From contig DASUKM010000009.1 in NCBI GenBank assembly GCA_036278735.1, positions 1-64,000 on the forward strand: a DNA stretch of 64,000 bases, given 5' to 3'. A program made the position numbers and the translations under genes. Source of the stretch: DASUKM01 sp036278735 (GTDB taxonomy: Bacteria > Acidobacteriota > Vicinamibacteria > Vicinamibacterales > 2-12-FULL-66-21). Shown in pieces: positions 35,246-43,396 of the stretch; the stretch's first letter is position 1, and the number at the start of each line of letters is the position of its first letter. Under the pieces are notes generated by a model. It worked only from the letters and a program-made list of their open reading frames with translations. It did no database searches and was not told the origin of the DNA.

Positions 35246-35560
35246 GCTGTCTTCGTGACAGCGTGCGTCGCCGCGGAAGATGCCCCGTCGCCGGAAATCC
35301 ACGACGGCCCACCCTGCGGCCCTCCTGACCTCCTGTTGTCTTCGTGACCGCGTGTCGCCGCGTAAGATGCCCGGTCGCCGGAAATCCACGACGGCCCACC
35401 CTGCGGACCTCCTGACCTCCTGACCTCCTGTTGTCTTCGTGACCGCGAGCGTCGCCGCGGAAGATGCCCGGTCGCCGGAAATCCACGACGGCCCACCCTG
35501 CGGCCCTCCTGACCTCCTGACCTCCTGTTGTCTTCGTGACCGCGTGCGTCGCCGCAACGA
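35246..35560. repeat. Modular repeat array, 89/95/97-bp units, with octamer core
   Basis: Four units begin at 35246, 35335, 35430 and 35527. Plus-strand elements are TGTCTTCGTGAC, GCGTCGCCGCG, AAGATGCCCGGTCGCCGG, AAATCCACGACGGCCCACCC and (CCTCCTGA)n. The number of CCTCCTGA copies changes between units. The layout is that of the array at 29320, but the middle segment (GTCGCCGG for CCGATCGA) has diverged as a block in all units, which points to local homogenisation. It lies between the 3' ends of the ADOP remnant and the converging gene at 35570. Confidence 0.9.
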
Positions 35561-35569
35561 GATCTCGAT

Positions 35570-36130
35570 TCACTGCCGGGCCGTGTCGATCGTGGCCTTT
35601 CCCTGCGCCACCAGATTGCGCAGCAGTTGCAGGTCCGCGATATGGAACGACGCGGTCGCCAGGGGCTCGAGCGGGGCGCCCCCCGCGGCGACGGCGGCGA
35701 ACACGCCGTCGCGGGTGCTGAACACCGAGACGCGCAGATCGCCGGCCGTGCGGTAGTCCCCCTCGAATCGATCGAGGCGCGTCACCGTGCTGTTCATCGC
35801 GATCAGGCGATCGAGCGCCGCCAGCATCGGCGCGATTTCGTCGTAGTCCACGTACGCGATCGCGGCGCGCGCGGCGGCGTGCTCCACGGGCTGACGCACG
35901 TCGATACTGAAGCCGTACTCCTTGCTGCCGCTCGCGGTATCGGTCACCTCGAGCGCCCGGACGCCGACCCCCGTCCCGTCGAGGCCGCGCACGAACCCGG
36001 CGAGCGACGATCCCTGGACGACCACCGCCCCCGCCTGGAGCAGCATCGCCTCCAGATGGGTTCGCGGCGGCGGCGGCAGCAGGACCTGCTGTTGGATGGC
36101 GGCGGCGAGCACGAGAGGCATGACGAACAT
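35570..36130 (-). CDS. Small exported protein of unknown function
   Basis: 186 residues. AGGAGGAG six bases before the ATG fixes the start. A short hydrophobic N-terminus (MFVMPLVLAAAIQQQ) could act as a signal peptide. The rest has no recognised domain; the segments KEYGFSIDVRQPVEHAAARAAIAYVDYDEIAPMLAALDRL (split by a helix) and TASFHIADLQLLRNLVAQG look like alternating strands and helices. It is the third gene after the tricorn protease and DMT transporter, 19 bases behind the latter, so it is probably cotranscribed with them. Confidence 0.75.
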   Translation of the reverse strand: MFVMPLVLAAAIQQQVLLPPPPRTHLEAMLLQAGAVVVQGSSLAGFVRGLDGTGVGVRALEVTDTASGSKEYGFSIDVRQPVEHAAARAAIAYVDYDEIAPMLAALDRLIAMNSTVTRLDRFEGDYRTAGDLRVSVFSTRDGVFAAVAAGGAPLEPLATASFHIADLQLLRNLVAQGKATIDTARQ

Positions 36131-36149
36131 GACGCACTCCTCCTGACGT

Positions 36150-37019
36150 TCAGACGGCCGGCTGCTGGTTGACGACGACGATGCCGGCGAGCACGAGCAG
36201 GCCGCCGGCGATCTGTGGACCCGACAGGGGCTCGCCGAGCAGCGGGATGGCGAGCAGCGCCGCGAGCGGCACCTGGGCGAGCAGGCCCACGGAGGTGACC
36301 GTCGCGGGCAACTGGCCGAGCGCGTACGCCAGCGCGAAATACGCCGCGAGCTGCGAGATCAGGCCCAGCCCCGCGAGCGCCAGCCACGTCCGCGCCCCAT
36401 ATCCCCACAGCGGCACGTGCAGCGCCGCGCAAATCACGGCCAGCGTCACGACGCTGCCGGCGACGGCGAGCGTGCTGAACGTGAGCGTGTCCATCCCCGC
36501 GCGCGCGCGCTCGGTGGTCACCAGATAGCCCGCGAAAAACACGGAGGCGGCAAGTGCGAGCGCGTCGCCGTCGAAGCGCGCCGCGCCGCCGGTTCCCAGA
36601 TGCTCCCCTACCATCGTCGCACAGCCGGCGAGCGCGAGCGCGAGCCCCAGCCAGAACGCGAGGCGCGGGCGCCGGCCCGAGATCCACCAGGCCGCGAGGC
36701 CGACGAACACGGGCGCGTTGTTGCCGAGCAGGACGGCCGAGGCCGCGGTGGTACGCAGAACGGAGGTGTTCCACAGGGCGAGGTCGAAGGCGAAGAAGAC
36801 GCCGCCGGCGAGCGCGCCGAGGATCGCGCGCACGGAGGGCCGCACCGCATGAGGGTGGGCGAACCTCCACGGCACGAGCACCACCGCGGCGATCAGCACG
36901 CGGTAGAGCGCCGACGCCGGTCCGGGCACGCCGGCCCAGCGCACGAAGATCGACGACCACGCGATGCCAGCGACCGCCACCGCCAGCGCGCCGTACGCGC
37001 GCACGCGGGCCGGCGTCAC
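36150..37019 (-). CDS. EamA/DMT superfamily transporter
   Basis: 289 residues with ten predicted spans in two EamA halves. First half from YGALAVAVAGIAWSSIFVRWAGVPG to about residue 140; second half from LAASVFFAGYLVTTERA to GGLLVLAGIVVVNQQ, the typical last helix. GTG start without a strong ribosome site. It begins 19 bases after the stop of the tricorn-like protease. EamA proteins export or import amino acids, nucleobases or other metabolites; the protease neighbour makes amino-acid or peptide export or uptake a reasonable guess. Confidence 0.9.
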   Translation of the reverse strand: MTPARVRAYGALAVAVAGIAWSSIFVRWAGVPGPASALYRVLIAAVVLVPWRFAHPHAVRPSVRAILGALAGGVFFAFDLALWNTSVLRTTAASAVLLGNNAPVFVGLAAWWISGRRPRLAFWLGLALALAGCATMVGEHLGTGGAARFDGDALALAASVFFAGYLVTTERARAGMDTLTFSTLAVAGSVVTLAVICAALHVPLWGYGARTWLALAGLGLISQLAAYFALAYALGQLPATVTSVGLLAQVPLAALLAIPLLGEPLSGPQIAGGLLVLAGIVVVNQQPAV

Positions 37020-37038
37020 CAGGCGGCCGCCGGAGCGA

Positions 37039-40000
37039 TCACCGCCCGCCGCCGCCCGGAATGCGCTTCTGATACGGCGGACGGGGCGGCGCGGCCGGCT
37101 CCTGCGCGACGCGCCTCATCACCTCCTGAATCGCGCGCGCGAGCTGGGGATCGCTCCCCTTCGCGAGCTGCGTGGGGTCGTCGGGCACCGCGATGTCCGG
37201 ATCGACGCCGTGTCCTTCGGCGAACCAGGTGCCCTTGGGGTCGTACATCCGGAACGTCGGAACGGTGACGCCGCCGCCGTCGACGAGCGGCGGCGCGCCG
37301 CTGATCCCGATCAGGCCGCCCCAGGTGCGCTCGCCGATGAGCGGTCCGAGCCCCGCCTCGCGGAAGTAGAACGGAAACGCGTCGCCGCCCGATCCGCTCC
37401 AGCCGTTGATCAGCATCACCTCCGGGCCGCGATGCGCGACCGGCGGCGACTGCTGGCTCTCGCCGTGGCGGACGGCCCAGTACGACAGGATCGGCCGGTG
37501 GAGCAGTTCGATGAACCGGTCGGGAATCTGGCCGCCGCTGTTCCAGCGCTCGTCGATGATCAGGCCGTCCTTCTTCCACTGCGCCATGAACTGCCGCATC
37601 AGCTCGTTCTGCGCCCCGACGCCGGTGCTCTCGACGTAGATGTAGCCGATCCGGCCGTGCGTGGCCTTGTCGACGATCTGCCGCCGCTGTTCGATCCACT
37701 CGCGGAACCGCAGTTCGGTCTCGCTCGACAGACACTTGACGACGACCTCGCGCGCGCCGCTCCTCGACGGCGATCCGTTGACCGTCAGCACCACCGTCTT
37801 GCCGCCGAGCCCGTCGAAGCTCGCCCAGGGATCCGCTTTCGTGTCGAGCGGCACGCCGTTGACGGCGAGCACGTACTCCCCCTCCTTCACGTTCACGCCG
37901 GGCTCGTCGAGCGGCGAGCGGACGTCGGTGTCCCACGGGCCGCCGCGCACGATGTGCTCGATGCGATACGCCCCGTTCGACAGCTCCCAGTCGACCCCCA
38001 GCATGCCGACGCTGCGGCGCGGCCCCTGCTCCTCGTCCCCCGGCGCGTTGTAGGTGTGCGACGAGCTCAGCTCGGCGATGAACTGCTCGAGCACGAAGTC
38101 GAGGTCCCAGCGCGTCACCGACTCGTTCACCAGCGTCAGGTATCGATCGCGCAGCCCCGCCCAATCCACCCCGTGCATGCCGGGGTCGTAGAAGAAGTCG
38201 CGCTCGAAGCGATACGTGTCCATGAACATCTGGCGCCACTCGGCGCGCGGATCCACCGGCACGTCGATGTCGCTCGTGGCCATCGGCTTCTCGAATTTCT
38301 GGTTCGGCTTCACGTCGACCATGGCGAACTTGCCGTGCTGCGCCACGAAGAGCTTCTTGCCGTCGAACGTCGCCTCGAATCCATCCGCATCGTCGAGGAT
38401 CGTCTTCTCCTCGCGTTCGCTCAGGTCGTAATAGACGATCGGGCTCTTGTCGCCGTCGGAGCCGGCGCGCGGCCGGCGGAGGTACAGCAGCTTGCCCTTG
38501 ATCGCCTGCAGGTCGGCGTAGTTGCCCGCCTTGGGGGGCAGCACGATCGCGCGCGCCTCGAACCCGTCGAGATCGATGTCGACGTTGGATGGCGCCGGCG
38601 GGCGGGGCGGCTGCGCGGCGGCGCCGGGCGCGGCGGCCTGGGCCGGCTGCCCTTCGGTCCCCTTCTTCTCCTCATCCTTGCTTCTGGCGGGCTGCTTCGG
38701 CGGCTCTCCCGTGTCGAGCGACGCCTCCTCGGCGTCGTTGCGCGGGGCGAGCGGCGACTTCACGTCGTTCCGCAGCGGCACCGCCATCAGCTCGGTCGAA
38801 TTGGCGTACGCCCAGCTCGAATCAAAACTGCTGTAGACCGGATCGAACACGCGATCCGACGCATAGAACAGGTACTTGCCTTCCGGATCGAACACCGGCC
38901 CCGTGTCGTTGAGGTACCCGGAGGTGGCCTGATGCTTCGAGCCGTCCTTCGTGTCGTAGAGAAAGATCGCGCTGTTGTTCGTGCGGTCCACCGGGCGTGA
39001 GTACGCGAGCCACCGTGAATCGGGCGACCACTGGAAGGCAAACGCTTCGAGCCCGCCGTGCGCGATCCAGATCGGGCTCTGGTCGACGTCCGTGATCTTC
39101 CCCGAGGCGATGTCGCAGATCCGGATCTTCATCGCCTGATCGATGAACGCCACTTTCCTGCTGTCGGGCGACCACTGCGGCGCATACCGGAAGCCCGGGC
39201 CGAGGGTCGTGATCTTCTTCTCCGCGCCGCTGCCGTCGGCCGGCCGGATGGTCAGCTCGTACTCGCCGCTGCGATCGTTCCAGTACGCGATCGTCTTGCC
39301 GTCGGGCGACCAGCGGGGATAGCGATCCGCCACGCCGGAGCTGCGCGTCAGGTTCAGCACCGCCCCGTGTTCGGCCGGCACGGTGACGATGTCGCCGCGC
39401 GCCTCGAAGACGCCGCGCTTGCCGGTGGGCGACACGGCGGCGTCGTTGATGAGCGCGTCGGCCTTCTTCACCGTCGGACGCAGCGTGGACTCGTCGGTCA
39501 CGACCCGCACGTCGACGGGGGCCGTCTTCTCCGACGCGAGATCGAGCAGATACAGCGACCCGCCCGCCTGGAAGACCATCGCGTCGGGGCCAATCGAGGG
39601 GAACGTGATGTCGAAATCGGTGAAATGGGTGACCTCGCGGACCGCGCCCGTCGAGGCGTCCATCGCCCAGATGTTGTTGCGCTCGTGCGCGTCGCGGTCC
39701 GACAGGAAATAGATCGTGTGGCCGTGCCACATCGGCTGCGCGTCGTTGGCCGGGTTGTTCGTCAGGTTGCGCGAGGCGTAGGTCTTCAGATCGAACAGCC
39801 ACAAATCCGGGGACCAGCCGCCGCGGTACCGCTTCCACGTGCGGAAGTCCTGCGACATCGGCATGTAGACGAACTGCGTCCCGTCGGGCGAAAACGCCCC
39901 GAACTCCCCGAGCGGCACCGGCAGCTTTTCCGGAAGGCCGCCGTCGAGGCCGACGAGATAGAACTGGTTGTAGCGCTGGCGTCCGCTCGCGCGGCCGGAC

Positions 40001-40389
40001 GCAAACAGCACCTGGCGCCCGTCGGGCGTCCATCCGATCACGCGGTCGGCCATCGGATGATGCGTGAGCCGCACGGCTTCCCCGCCGGCCACCGGCACGA
40101 CGTACACGTCGAGGTTGCCGTCGTAATCGGCGCTGTAGGCGAGGTGCTTGCCGTCGGGAGCGAACCGCGGAAACGATTCTTCGCCGCGCGGCGAGCTCAA
40201 ACGCACCGCCGTGCCTCCGGTTTTCGGCACGAGCCAGATGTCCCCCGCGTACACGAAGGCGATCCGATCCTGCGAGACGGCCGGATAGCGGAACATGCGG
40301 GCATCGACCTGCGCCGACGCGCGGGCCGGCAGACACAGCACGACGGCGAGCGCCGCCGCGATCGCGGAACAACTCATCGGACGAATCAT
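37039..40389 (-). CDS. Tricorn-like S41 family protease
   Basis: 1116 residues from the ATG at 40389, where a signal peptide starts (MIRPMSCSAIAAALAVVLCL, ending ASAQV). Order: a six-bladed propeller with PRFAPDGKHLAYSADYDGNLDVYVV-type repeats (split across blades), a second propeller (YPRWSPDGKTIAYWND; PQWSPDSRKVAFID), a low-complexity Ala/Pro/Lys linker near 590-630, the C1 domain, a PDZ domain (VLAVNGVPLD near 855) and the C2 domain. Catalytic residues: H778 preceded by S777 (SSSHTYN), S1000 (SGSGGD) and E1020 (LIGERTWGG), matching H746, S965 and E1023 of archaeal tricorn. It should cut peptides in the periplasm. First gene of a three-gene operon. Confidence 0.94.
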   Translation of the reverse strand: MIRPMSCSAIAAALAVVLCLPARASAQVDARMFRYPAVSQDRIAFVYAGDIWLVPKTGGTAVRLSSPRGEESFPRFAPDGKHLAYSADYDGNLDVYVVPVAGGEAVRLTHHPMADRVIGWTPDGRQVLFASGRASGRQRYNQFYLVGLDGGLPEKLPVPLGEFGAFSPDGTQFVYMPMSQDFRTWKRYRGGWSPDLWLFDLKTYASRNLTNNPANDAQPMWHGHTIYFLSDRDAHERNNIWAMDASTGAVREVTHFTDFDITFPSIGPDAMVFQAGGSLYLLDLASEKTAPVDVRVVTDESTLRPTVKKADALINDAAVSPTGKRGVFEARGDIVTVPAEHGAVLNLTRSSGVADRYPRWSPDGKTIAYWNDRSGEYELTIRPADGSGAEKKITTLGPGFRYAPQWSPDSRKVAFIDQAMKIRICDIASGKITDVDQSPIWIAHGGLEAFAFQWSPDSRWLAYSRPVDRTNNSAIFLYDTKDGSKHQATSGYLNDTGPVFDPEGKYLFYASDRVFDPVYSSFDSSWAYANSTELMAVPLRNDVKSPLAPRNDAEEASLDTGEPPKQPARSKDEEKKGTEGQPAQAAAPGAAAQPPRPPAPSNVDIDLDGFEARAIVLPPKAGNYADLQAIKGKLLYLRRPRAGSDGDKSPIVYYDLSEREEKTILDDADGFEATFDGKKLFVAQHGKFAMVDVKPNQKFEKPMATSDIDVPVDPRAEWRQMFMDTYRFERDFFYDPGMHGVDWAGLRDRYLTLVNESVTRWDLDFVLEQFIAELSSSHTYNAPGDEEQGPRRSVGMLGVDWELSNGAYRIEHIVRGGPWDTDVRSPLDEPGVNVKEGEYVLAVNGVPLDTKADPWASFDGLGGKTVVLTVNGSPSRSGAREVVVKCLSSETELRFREWIEQRRQIVDKATHGRIGYIYVESTGVGAQNELMRQFMAQWKKDGLIIDERWNSGGQIPDRFIELLHRPILSYWAVRHGESQQSPPVAHRGPEVMLINGWSGSGGDAFPFYFREAGLGPLIGERTWGGLIGISGAPPLVDGGGVTVPTFRMYDPKGTWFAEGHGVDPDIAVPDDPTQLAKGSDPQLARAIQEVMRRVAQEPAAPPRPPYQKRIPGGGGR

Positions 40390-40498
40390 CGGTGGTACTC
40401 CAGCGCAAGGCGCCCGAGACGGACCGCGTCCGGGCGCGGTCCGGCCCCAATCTCCATGGAAGAGGCGCGAGAGCAAGAGAATAGCAGAGTCCACCTGT

Positions 40499-40504
40499 TA
40501 GAGT
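40499..40504 (+). promoter_or_regulatory. Candidate -10 of arfB giving a leaderless mRNA
   Basis: TAGAGT is followed by exactly six bases and the ATG at 40511. There is no ribosome site. No clear -35 was found. Confidence 0.5.
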
Positions 40505-40510
40505 GGATGG

Positions 40511-40936
40511 ATGCTGGAGATCACGCCGGCGCTCGCGCTCGACGACTCTGACATCGAGGAGCGGTTCGTGCGCGCCTCCGGCCCGGGCGGACAGAACGTC
40601 AACAAGGTCGCGACCGCCGTGGAGCTGCGGTTCGACGCGGCGCACTCGACGGCGCTCACCGACGACATCCGCGCGCGGCTGCACGCCCTCGCCGGCCGGC
40701 GCATGACGTCGGAAGGGGTCCTGGTGATCGACGCGCGCCGATTCCGCACGCAGGCGCAAAACCGCGACGACGCCCGCGCCCGCCTCGTCGCCCTGCTCCG
40801 CGCGGCGGCCGTCCCCCCGGCGCGACGCCGAAAGACCCGGCCGACCGCCGCCGCAAAGGAGCGCCGGATCGTCTCGAAACGCCGCCGCGCCGAAGCGAAG
40901 CACGCGCGGACCCGCGTCAGAAGTCAGGAAGACTAG
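40511..40936 (+). CDS. arfB: Alternative ribosome-rescue factor ArfB (peptidyl-tRNA hydrolase)
   Basis: 141 residues, the normal ArfB/YaeJ length. The GGQ motif lies at residues 26-28 (ASGPGGQNVNK), followed by KVATAVELRFD and the basic C-terminal tail (PPARRRKTRPTAAAKERRIVSKRRRAEAKHAR, given here as the lysine/arginine-rich end from residue ~108) that enters the empty mRNA channel. No codon-recognition domain is present, which separates it from true release factors. It frees peptides from ribosomes stalled on non-stop mRNA. Promoter geometry suggests a leaderless transcript. Confidence 0.93.
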   Translation: MLEITPALALDDSDIEERFVRASGPGGQNVNKVATAVELRFDAAHSTALTDDIRARLHALAGRRMTSEGVLVIDARRFRTQAQNRDDARARLVALLRAAAVPPARRRKTRPTAAAKERRIVSKRRRAEAKHARTRVRSQED

Positions 40937-41066
40937 AACTGGAAGCTGGACGCTCCCGTCGTGAAAGCGCGCTGACGTCGCGCCGAGATGAAGCTCGTCG
41001 TGGTGCATCAGCGGTAGCGCTCGCGGTCGGGGCCCGGGGAGGAGCCCGAACCCCGAACTCGTCGCG

Positions 41067-41273
41067 TCAGCGCTCGCTGTGGTGCTCTTCTTCGTAGAGG
41101 TCGACAGGATTGAGGTCGTCGTCGAACGTCTGCTCGGGGGTGAGGCCGACCTCGCTCATCTGCGATTCGATGTTGCGCCCCTCGCCCTCTTCCTCCTCCA
41201 TGCCCTTCTCGTACTCCGGCTGCTTCGGCTTCTCGGGTTCCGGGCTCTCGTGCCGCTGCTCGTCTGTGCGCAT
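41067..41273 (-). CDS. Small acidic protein of unknown function
   Basis: 68 residues, rich in Glu and Asp, without hydrophobic segments: MRTDEQRHESPEPEKPKQ, a central EKGMEEEEGEG run and an end with NPVDLYEEEHHSER. GAGGAGG lies five bases before the ATG, which together with normal codon use makes it a real gene. Probably disordered. It lies alone between arfB and the long heptamer array. I do not recognise a family. Confidence 0.7.
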   Translation of the reverse strand: MRTDEQRHESPEPEKPKQPEYEKGMEEEEGEGRNIESQMSEVGLTPEQTFDDDLNPVDLYEEEHHSER

Positions 41274-41324
41274 AGGGCCTCCTCAAGGGCATGGTATGCA
41301 AGCCGCGATACCTCAGCGGTACAG

Positions 41325-41536
41325 TTTCCAGGTTTCCAGTTTCCAGTTTCCAGCTTGGTTCCGGGTTCCGGGTTCCCGCCCGCCGTCTTCCGCCCTCCGC
41401 CCGCCGTCTTCCGCCCTCCGCCCTCCGCCCTCCGCCATCCGCCATCCGCCATCCGCCATCCGCCATCCGCCATCCGTCATCCGTCATCCGTCATCCGTCA
41501 TCCGTCATCCGTCATCCGTCATCCGTCATCCGTCAT
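41325..41536. repeat. Composite heptamer array with four successive unit types
   Basis: TTTCCAG x4 (41325-41353), then GGTTCCG x2.9 (41357-41376), then a block alternating CCGCCCG, CCGTCTT and CCGCCCT (41376-41431), then CCGCCAT x6 (41432-41473) and CCGTCAT x9 (41474-41536). Every unit is seven bases and adjacent types differ by one or two bases, as if one lineage mutated while expanding. The last unit runs over the bshA stop codon (41535-41533). Inverted remnants (ACTGGAA, GCTGGAC at 40939; CCCGAAC x2 at 41048) stand on the other side of the small acidic gene. Confidence 0.95.
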
Positions 41537-42672
41537 CCATCCCCCCTCATCACCCTTCCGTAATACTCCTCGTACATCGGCACGACGCGCTCGGCACAGA
41601 ACCGTTCGACGACGGTGCGGCGGGCGGCGGCGGCGATGCGCTGATGCAGCCCGGCGTCGGCGAGGAGGGCGACCGCGCAATCCGCCATGCCGGCGACGTC
41701 TTCGAGCGCACGCAGGAACCCGCTGACGCCGTCGTCGATCACTTCCGGCAGGCCGCCGGCGTTCGACGCGACGACGGGCACGCCGCACGCCATCGCCTCG
41801 AGCGCGGCGAGGCCGAAGCTCTCCTGCGCCGAGGGCAGCAGGAGAAGGTCCGCGGTCGAGAGCAGCGGGATGATCGCTTCCTGCGCGCCGAGCGCGTCCA
41901 CGCGATCCGGGATGCCGAGCTGACGGCCGAGACGATACGCGGTCGCCAACTCGGGTCCGTCGCCGATCAGCAGCAGCCGCGCGGACACGCGCGCGGCGAT
42001 GGCGGCGAACACCTGCATGACGAGATCGATCCGCTTCACCGGCCTGAAGTTCGACACGTGCACGACCAGCTTCGTCGACTCGTCGCGCGCGAACCGCTGC
42101 CGCAGGCCGGGCACCGGCAGGCGCCGATAGACGGCGCAGTCGAGAAAATTCGGGATGACGGCGACCTCACGCCGGACGCCCAGTTCGCCGCGCGTCGCGT
42201 CGCGCAGGCTGCGCGACACGGCCGTCACGCCGTCGGACTGCTCGATCGAGAACGCCACGATCTCCGAAAACGACGGATCGTTGCCCACGAGCGTGATGTC
42301 CGTGCCGTGCAGCGTCGTCACGACGCGCGGTACGTGCCGGTACGACGCCTCGAGCACCTGCTGCGCCAGCCGCGCCGCGGTGGCGTGCGGCACCGCGTAG
42401 TGCGCGTGGATCACGTCGAGCCGGAACTCCCGCGCGACCTGCACGACTTTGTTGGCGATCGACAACACGTACTGCGGCTCGTGGAACAGCGGGTAGCTCG
42501 GCGTGTGCACCTGATGGAAGGACAGGCCCGGATGGAACTCGCGGAGCCGGAAAGGGGGATCGGTGCTGATCAGGTGCACCTGGTGGCCGCCGTCGGCCAG
42601 CGCCTTGCCCAGTTCGGTCGCGACGATGCCGCTGCCGCCGACCGAGGCGTAGCAGATGATCCCGACGTTCAC
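41533..42672 (-). CDS. bshA: N-acetyl-alpha-D-glucosaminyl L-malate synthase BshA
   Basis: 379 residues. GT-B fold glycosyltransferase family 4 with the BshA opening NVGIICYASVGGSGIVATELGKALA, the HQVHLISTDPPFRL segment, DVIHAHYAVPHATAA and TTLHGTDITLVG, and the nucleotide-sugar site LLLPSAQESFGLAALEAMACGVPVV. It joins UDP-GlcNAc to L-malate, the first step of bacillithiol synthesis. GTG start overlapping the bshB1 stop (GTGA at 42672-42669). The final codons and stop come from the heptamer array. bshC is not in the window. Confidence 0.93.
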   Translation of the reverse strand: MNVGIICYASVGGSGIVATELGKALADGGHQVHLISTDPPFRLREFHPGLSFHQVHTPSYPLFHEPQYVLSIANKVVQVAREFRLDVIHAHYAVPHATAARLAQQVLEASYRHVPRVVTTLHGTDITLVGNDPSFSEIVAFSIEQSDGVTAVSRSLRDATRGELGVRREVAVIPNFLDCAVYRRLPVPGLRQRFARDESTKLVVHVSNFRPVKRIDLVMQVFAAIAARVSARLLLIGDGPELATAYRLGRQLGIPDRVDALGAQEAIIPLLSTADLLLLPSAQESFGLAALEAMACGVPVVASNAGGLPEVIDDGVSGFLRALEDVAGMADCAVALLADAGLHQRIAAAARRTVVERFCAERVVPMYEEYYGRVMRGDG

Positions 42673-43379
42673 GGCACGTCCGGCGGCAGCAGATCCGGGA
42701 GGACGGGCGGGTCGCGCACGACGAACCCTTCCGCGAAGCGGACGCCCGCGCGGGCGCCGAACTGGGCGTCCCGGCTTTCGATGAGCTGCCGGAACGACGG
42801 GTGCGTGAGGCGCGTCTCGACGGCGCCGCGGGTCGATGGGGTGAACTGCGACGAATGGCACGCGAGTGCGCGCCGCTTGACGTCGTACTGATCCGACACG
42901 TCGATCACGAACGACGGGATCGCCGAATCATTGATGAAGTAGTAGCAGACGCGCCGCGGCTTCCAGGCCTCACCGCCCGCTTCGTATCGGCGCAACCCGC
43001 TGTTGAAGACCGCCTCGGTGAGGACGCGGCTCGCCGCGACGTGGTCGGGATGGCGATCGGACCAGTACGGGATCCCGACGACCATCGGCCGCGCCTCCCT
43101 GACGAGCCGTGTCGCGGCGCGCAGGTGTTCGGCACTCGCGGCAATCCCGCGATCGGGCCAGCCGAGATTCACCCGCCATCGCGCGCCCAGCACCTCCCGC
43201 GCCTCGTCCGCTTCGCGCAAGCGATCCTCGACCGTGCCGTTCGTCCCCATCTCGCCGGCCGTCAGATCGCAGAGGCCGACCGCCCGGCCGAGCGCCGCAT
43301 GCTTCGCCACCGTCCCGCCCGCGCCGATCTCGATGTCGTCGGGATGCGGACCGAAGACGAGCAGGTCGACCGGAGTCAT
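42669..43379 (-). CDS. bshB1: Bacillithiol biosynthesis deacetylase BshB1
   Basis: 236 residues. LmbE/PIG-L zinc deacetylase with the metal motif HPDD at 12-15 (FGPHPDDIEIGAGGTVAKH) and the second-site HPDH in YWSDRHPDHVAAS; LRRYEAGGEAWKPRRVCYYFI is typical for BshB1. It removes acetate from GlcNAc-malate to give GlcN-malate. It sits 13 bases after the S9 peptidase and overlaps bshA by four bases, so the three genes form one operon. Its ribosome site GGGAAG is made by a copy of the AGGCTTTGGG heptamer repeat. Confidence 0.93.
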   Translation of the reverse strand: MTPVDLLVFGPHPDDIEIGAGGTVAKHAALGRAVGLCDLTAGEMGTNGTVEDRLREADEAREVLGARWRVNLGWPDRGIAASAEHLRAATRLVREARPMVVGIPYWSDRHPDHVAASRVLTEAVFNSGLRRYEAGGEAWKPRRVCYYFINDSAIPSFVIDVSDQYDVKRRALACHSSQFTPSTRGAVETRLTHPSFRQLIESRDAQFGARAGVRFAEGFVVRDPPVLPDLLPPDVP

Positions 43380-43384
43380 GGCTT

Positions 43385-43396
43385 CCCAAAGCCTAA
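43385..43396. repeat. Single copy of the CCCAAAGCCTAA heptamer element
   Basis: The element spans the gap between the S9 peptidase and bshB1. On the minus strand it supplies the TAG stop of the S9 gene and, a few bases on, the GGGAAG ribosome site of bshB1. It is the same unit as at 22566 and 25429. Confidence 0.7.

Noticed and set aside
29320..35560. CRISPR array
   Set aside because: The units repeat along nearly their whole length, so there are no unique spacers, and no cas gene is near.
40987..41016. Nine-residue open frame MKLVVVHQR with its own stop
   Set aside because: Too short, without a ribosome site or homologue. It could be the trace of a lost gene start, but nothing around it supports that.
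41110..42891. Plus-strand frame of 593 codons over the heptamer array
   Set aside because: It crosses the array and then runs antisense to bshA. The Pro-Ser-His-rich start comes from the repeats.
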